A stretch of DNA of 5,418 bases from Aquabacterium sp. Lineage in GTDB: Bacteria; Pseudomonadota; Gammaproteobacteria; Burkholderiales; Burkholderiaceae_C. The position numbers and the translations under genes were made by a program. This document shows, piece by piece, positions 4,791-5,418 of this stretch. How positions within the stretch are numbered: the first letter of the stretch is position 1; each line of letters starts with the position of its first letter. Under the pieces are notes generated by a model. It had not been told where the DNA came from and searched no databases. It saw only the letters and a program-made list of their open reading frames with translations. The stretch is taken from NCBI GenBank assembly GCA_030654555.1, contig JAURXG010000321.1:1-5418 (forward strand), read 5' to 3'.

Positions 4791-5418
4791 GATGGGTTTG
4801 CCTTCGGTTCGCCGCCATCGGCGGCCAGGGGTTTGATCGAGCCCGGCACGATGCGGGCGGTGCGGAACTGTGCCATCAGCTCGCGCACGACGGGGTCGTT
4901 GTGGATGACTTGCTCGGCGTCGCGCTGCGCGGTGTCACGGGCATGGCTGTCGCGGCGCGACAGTGAATCCTGCGCCGGCCCGGTCACCACGTCGAGCTGC
5001 GCCGGCTCGCCCAGTGCGGCGCCCAGCGCGGCTGCCAGCTTGGCCACCAATGACGGGTTGCGCAGGCTTTCGCGCTCGACGCGCAGCTGCCAGCGCCGGC
5101 CACCGCCCTCGGCAGGGGTGACCGCCAGCAACTCGGCCTGCCAGCCCAGCTCGCGCACCATCGCCACCACGCCGCCGGCCGCCGCCAGCGGCCGCATCAC
5201 CGCGGCCCATTGGTCGCCCAAAGGGGTCGTCAGCAGTGGCGGCAGATCGGGAACCAGGGCCGGCGCCGCCGAAGCGGTCGGTTCTGCCGACACGGGCGGG
5301 CGGGCCGGCGCCCGCGGGCGCGGCAGATCGGCGGGCGGCAGCTCGTCGCCCGCCTCGCCAGCCCCGGCCGTCGGCGCAGCGCCGAAGTCGTCGGGCACCT
5401 CGTCGTCCATCCAGGGCG
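4787..5418 (-). CDS. dnaX: DNA polymerase III subunit tau, C-terminal part
   Basis: DnaX is the clamp-loader subunit of the DNA polymerase III holoenzyme; its full-length tau form joins the clamp loader to the replicative polymerase and DnaB helicase. Only the last 209 or so codons are present. The reading frame is open to the right edge, and the ATG at 5410 is internal (preceded by Pro-Trp), not a start. Counting from that Met, residues 1-62 form an acidic, then Pro/Ala-rich linker. Residues 63-195 match the tau C-terminal domain that binds the alpha subunit: GDQWAAVMRPLAAAGGVVAMVRE, then RWQLRVERESLRNPSLVAKL, and AEQVIHNDPVVRELMAQF near the end, followed by RIVPGSIKPL. The AAA+ region and any gamma-producing frameshift site would lie outside the window. 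The gene ends TGATGA and its first TGA overlaps the ybaB start. Identification rests on the C-terminal pattern plus ybaB-recR synteny. Confidence 0.92.
   Translation of the reverse strand, partial: PWMDDEVPDDFGAAPTAGAGEAGDELPPADLPRPRAPARPPVSAEPTASAAPALVPDLPPLLTTPLGDQWAAVMRPLAAAGGVVAMVRELGWQAELLAVTPAEGGGRRWQLRVERESLRNPSLVAKLAAALGAALGEPAQLDVVTGPAQDSLSRRDSHARDTAQRDAEQVIHNDPVVRELMAQFRTARIVPGSIKPLAADGGEPKANPS

Noticed and set aside
1..5418. Possible CRISPR array, tRNA, riboswitch, insertion sequence or defence system
   Set aside because: No regularly spaced direct repeats, cloverleaf, transposase motif or defence-protein motif was found; coding sequence accounts for almost all of the window.

Overview
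This is a compact, very GC-rich housekeeping segment. Several features suggest a betaproteobacterium of the order Burkholderiales (Rubrivivax/Leptothrix/Ideonella-like): strong G/C preference at third codon positions, the protein sequences as I remember their relatives, and a GC-rich interspersed repeat of a kind I recall from such genomes. No database search was possible, so the genus is a guess.

Left block (1-3685). On the minus strand, a YafS-like methyltransferase-fold gene (353-1246) is followed directly by rnhA (RNase HI, cut off by the left edge of the window). On the plus strand, gloB (glyoxalase II, 1245-2021) overlaps mltD (membrane-bound lytic murein transglycosylase D, 2018-3685) by 4 bp. 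The two pairs diverge from a single CATG tetranucleotide, so both start codons share bases. The gloB promoter therefore has to lie inside the methyltransferase coding region, and a perfect TATAAT is found there. The gene set mltD-gloB-yafS-rnhA is the same neighbourhood found in E. coli, where dnaQ comes next; dnaQ may lie just left of this window.

Right block (3734-5418), all on the minus strand and convergent with mltD. This is the classic dnaX-ybaB-recR cluster: the C-terminal part of the DNA polymerase III tau subunit (cut off by the right edge), the YbaB/EbfC nucleoid-associated protein overlapping dnaX by 4 bp, and the RecFOR recombination mediator RecR. A structured GC-rich repeat with several hairpins fills most of the 124-bp gap between ybaB and recR. 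The mltD/recR convergent gap is only 48 bp and has no clear intrinsic terminator.

Functionally the window combines replication and repair (rnhA, dnaX, ybaB, recR), methylglyoxal detoxification (gloB) and peptidoglycan turnover (mltD). I see no mobile element, CRISPR array, tRNA/rRNA or defence system, and no convincing previously undescribed system. The points most worth a second look are the shared divergent start with its embedded promoter, the methyltransferase homologue without a recognisable SAM-binding glycine motif, and the repeat inside the dnaX-ybaB-recR cluster.
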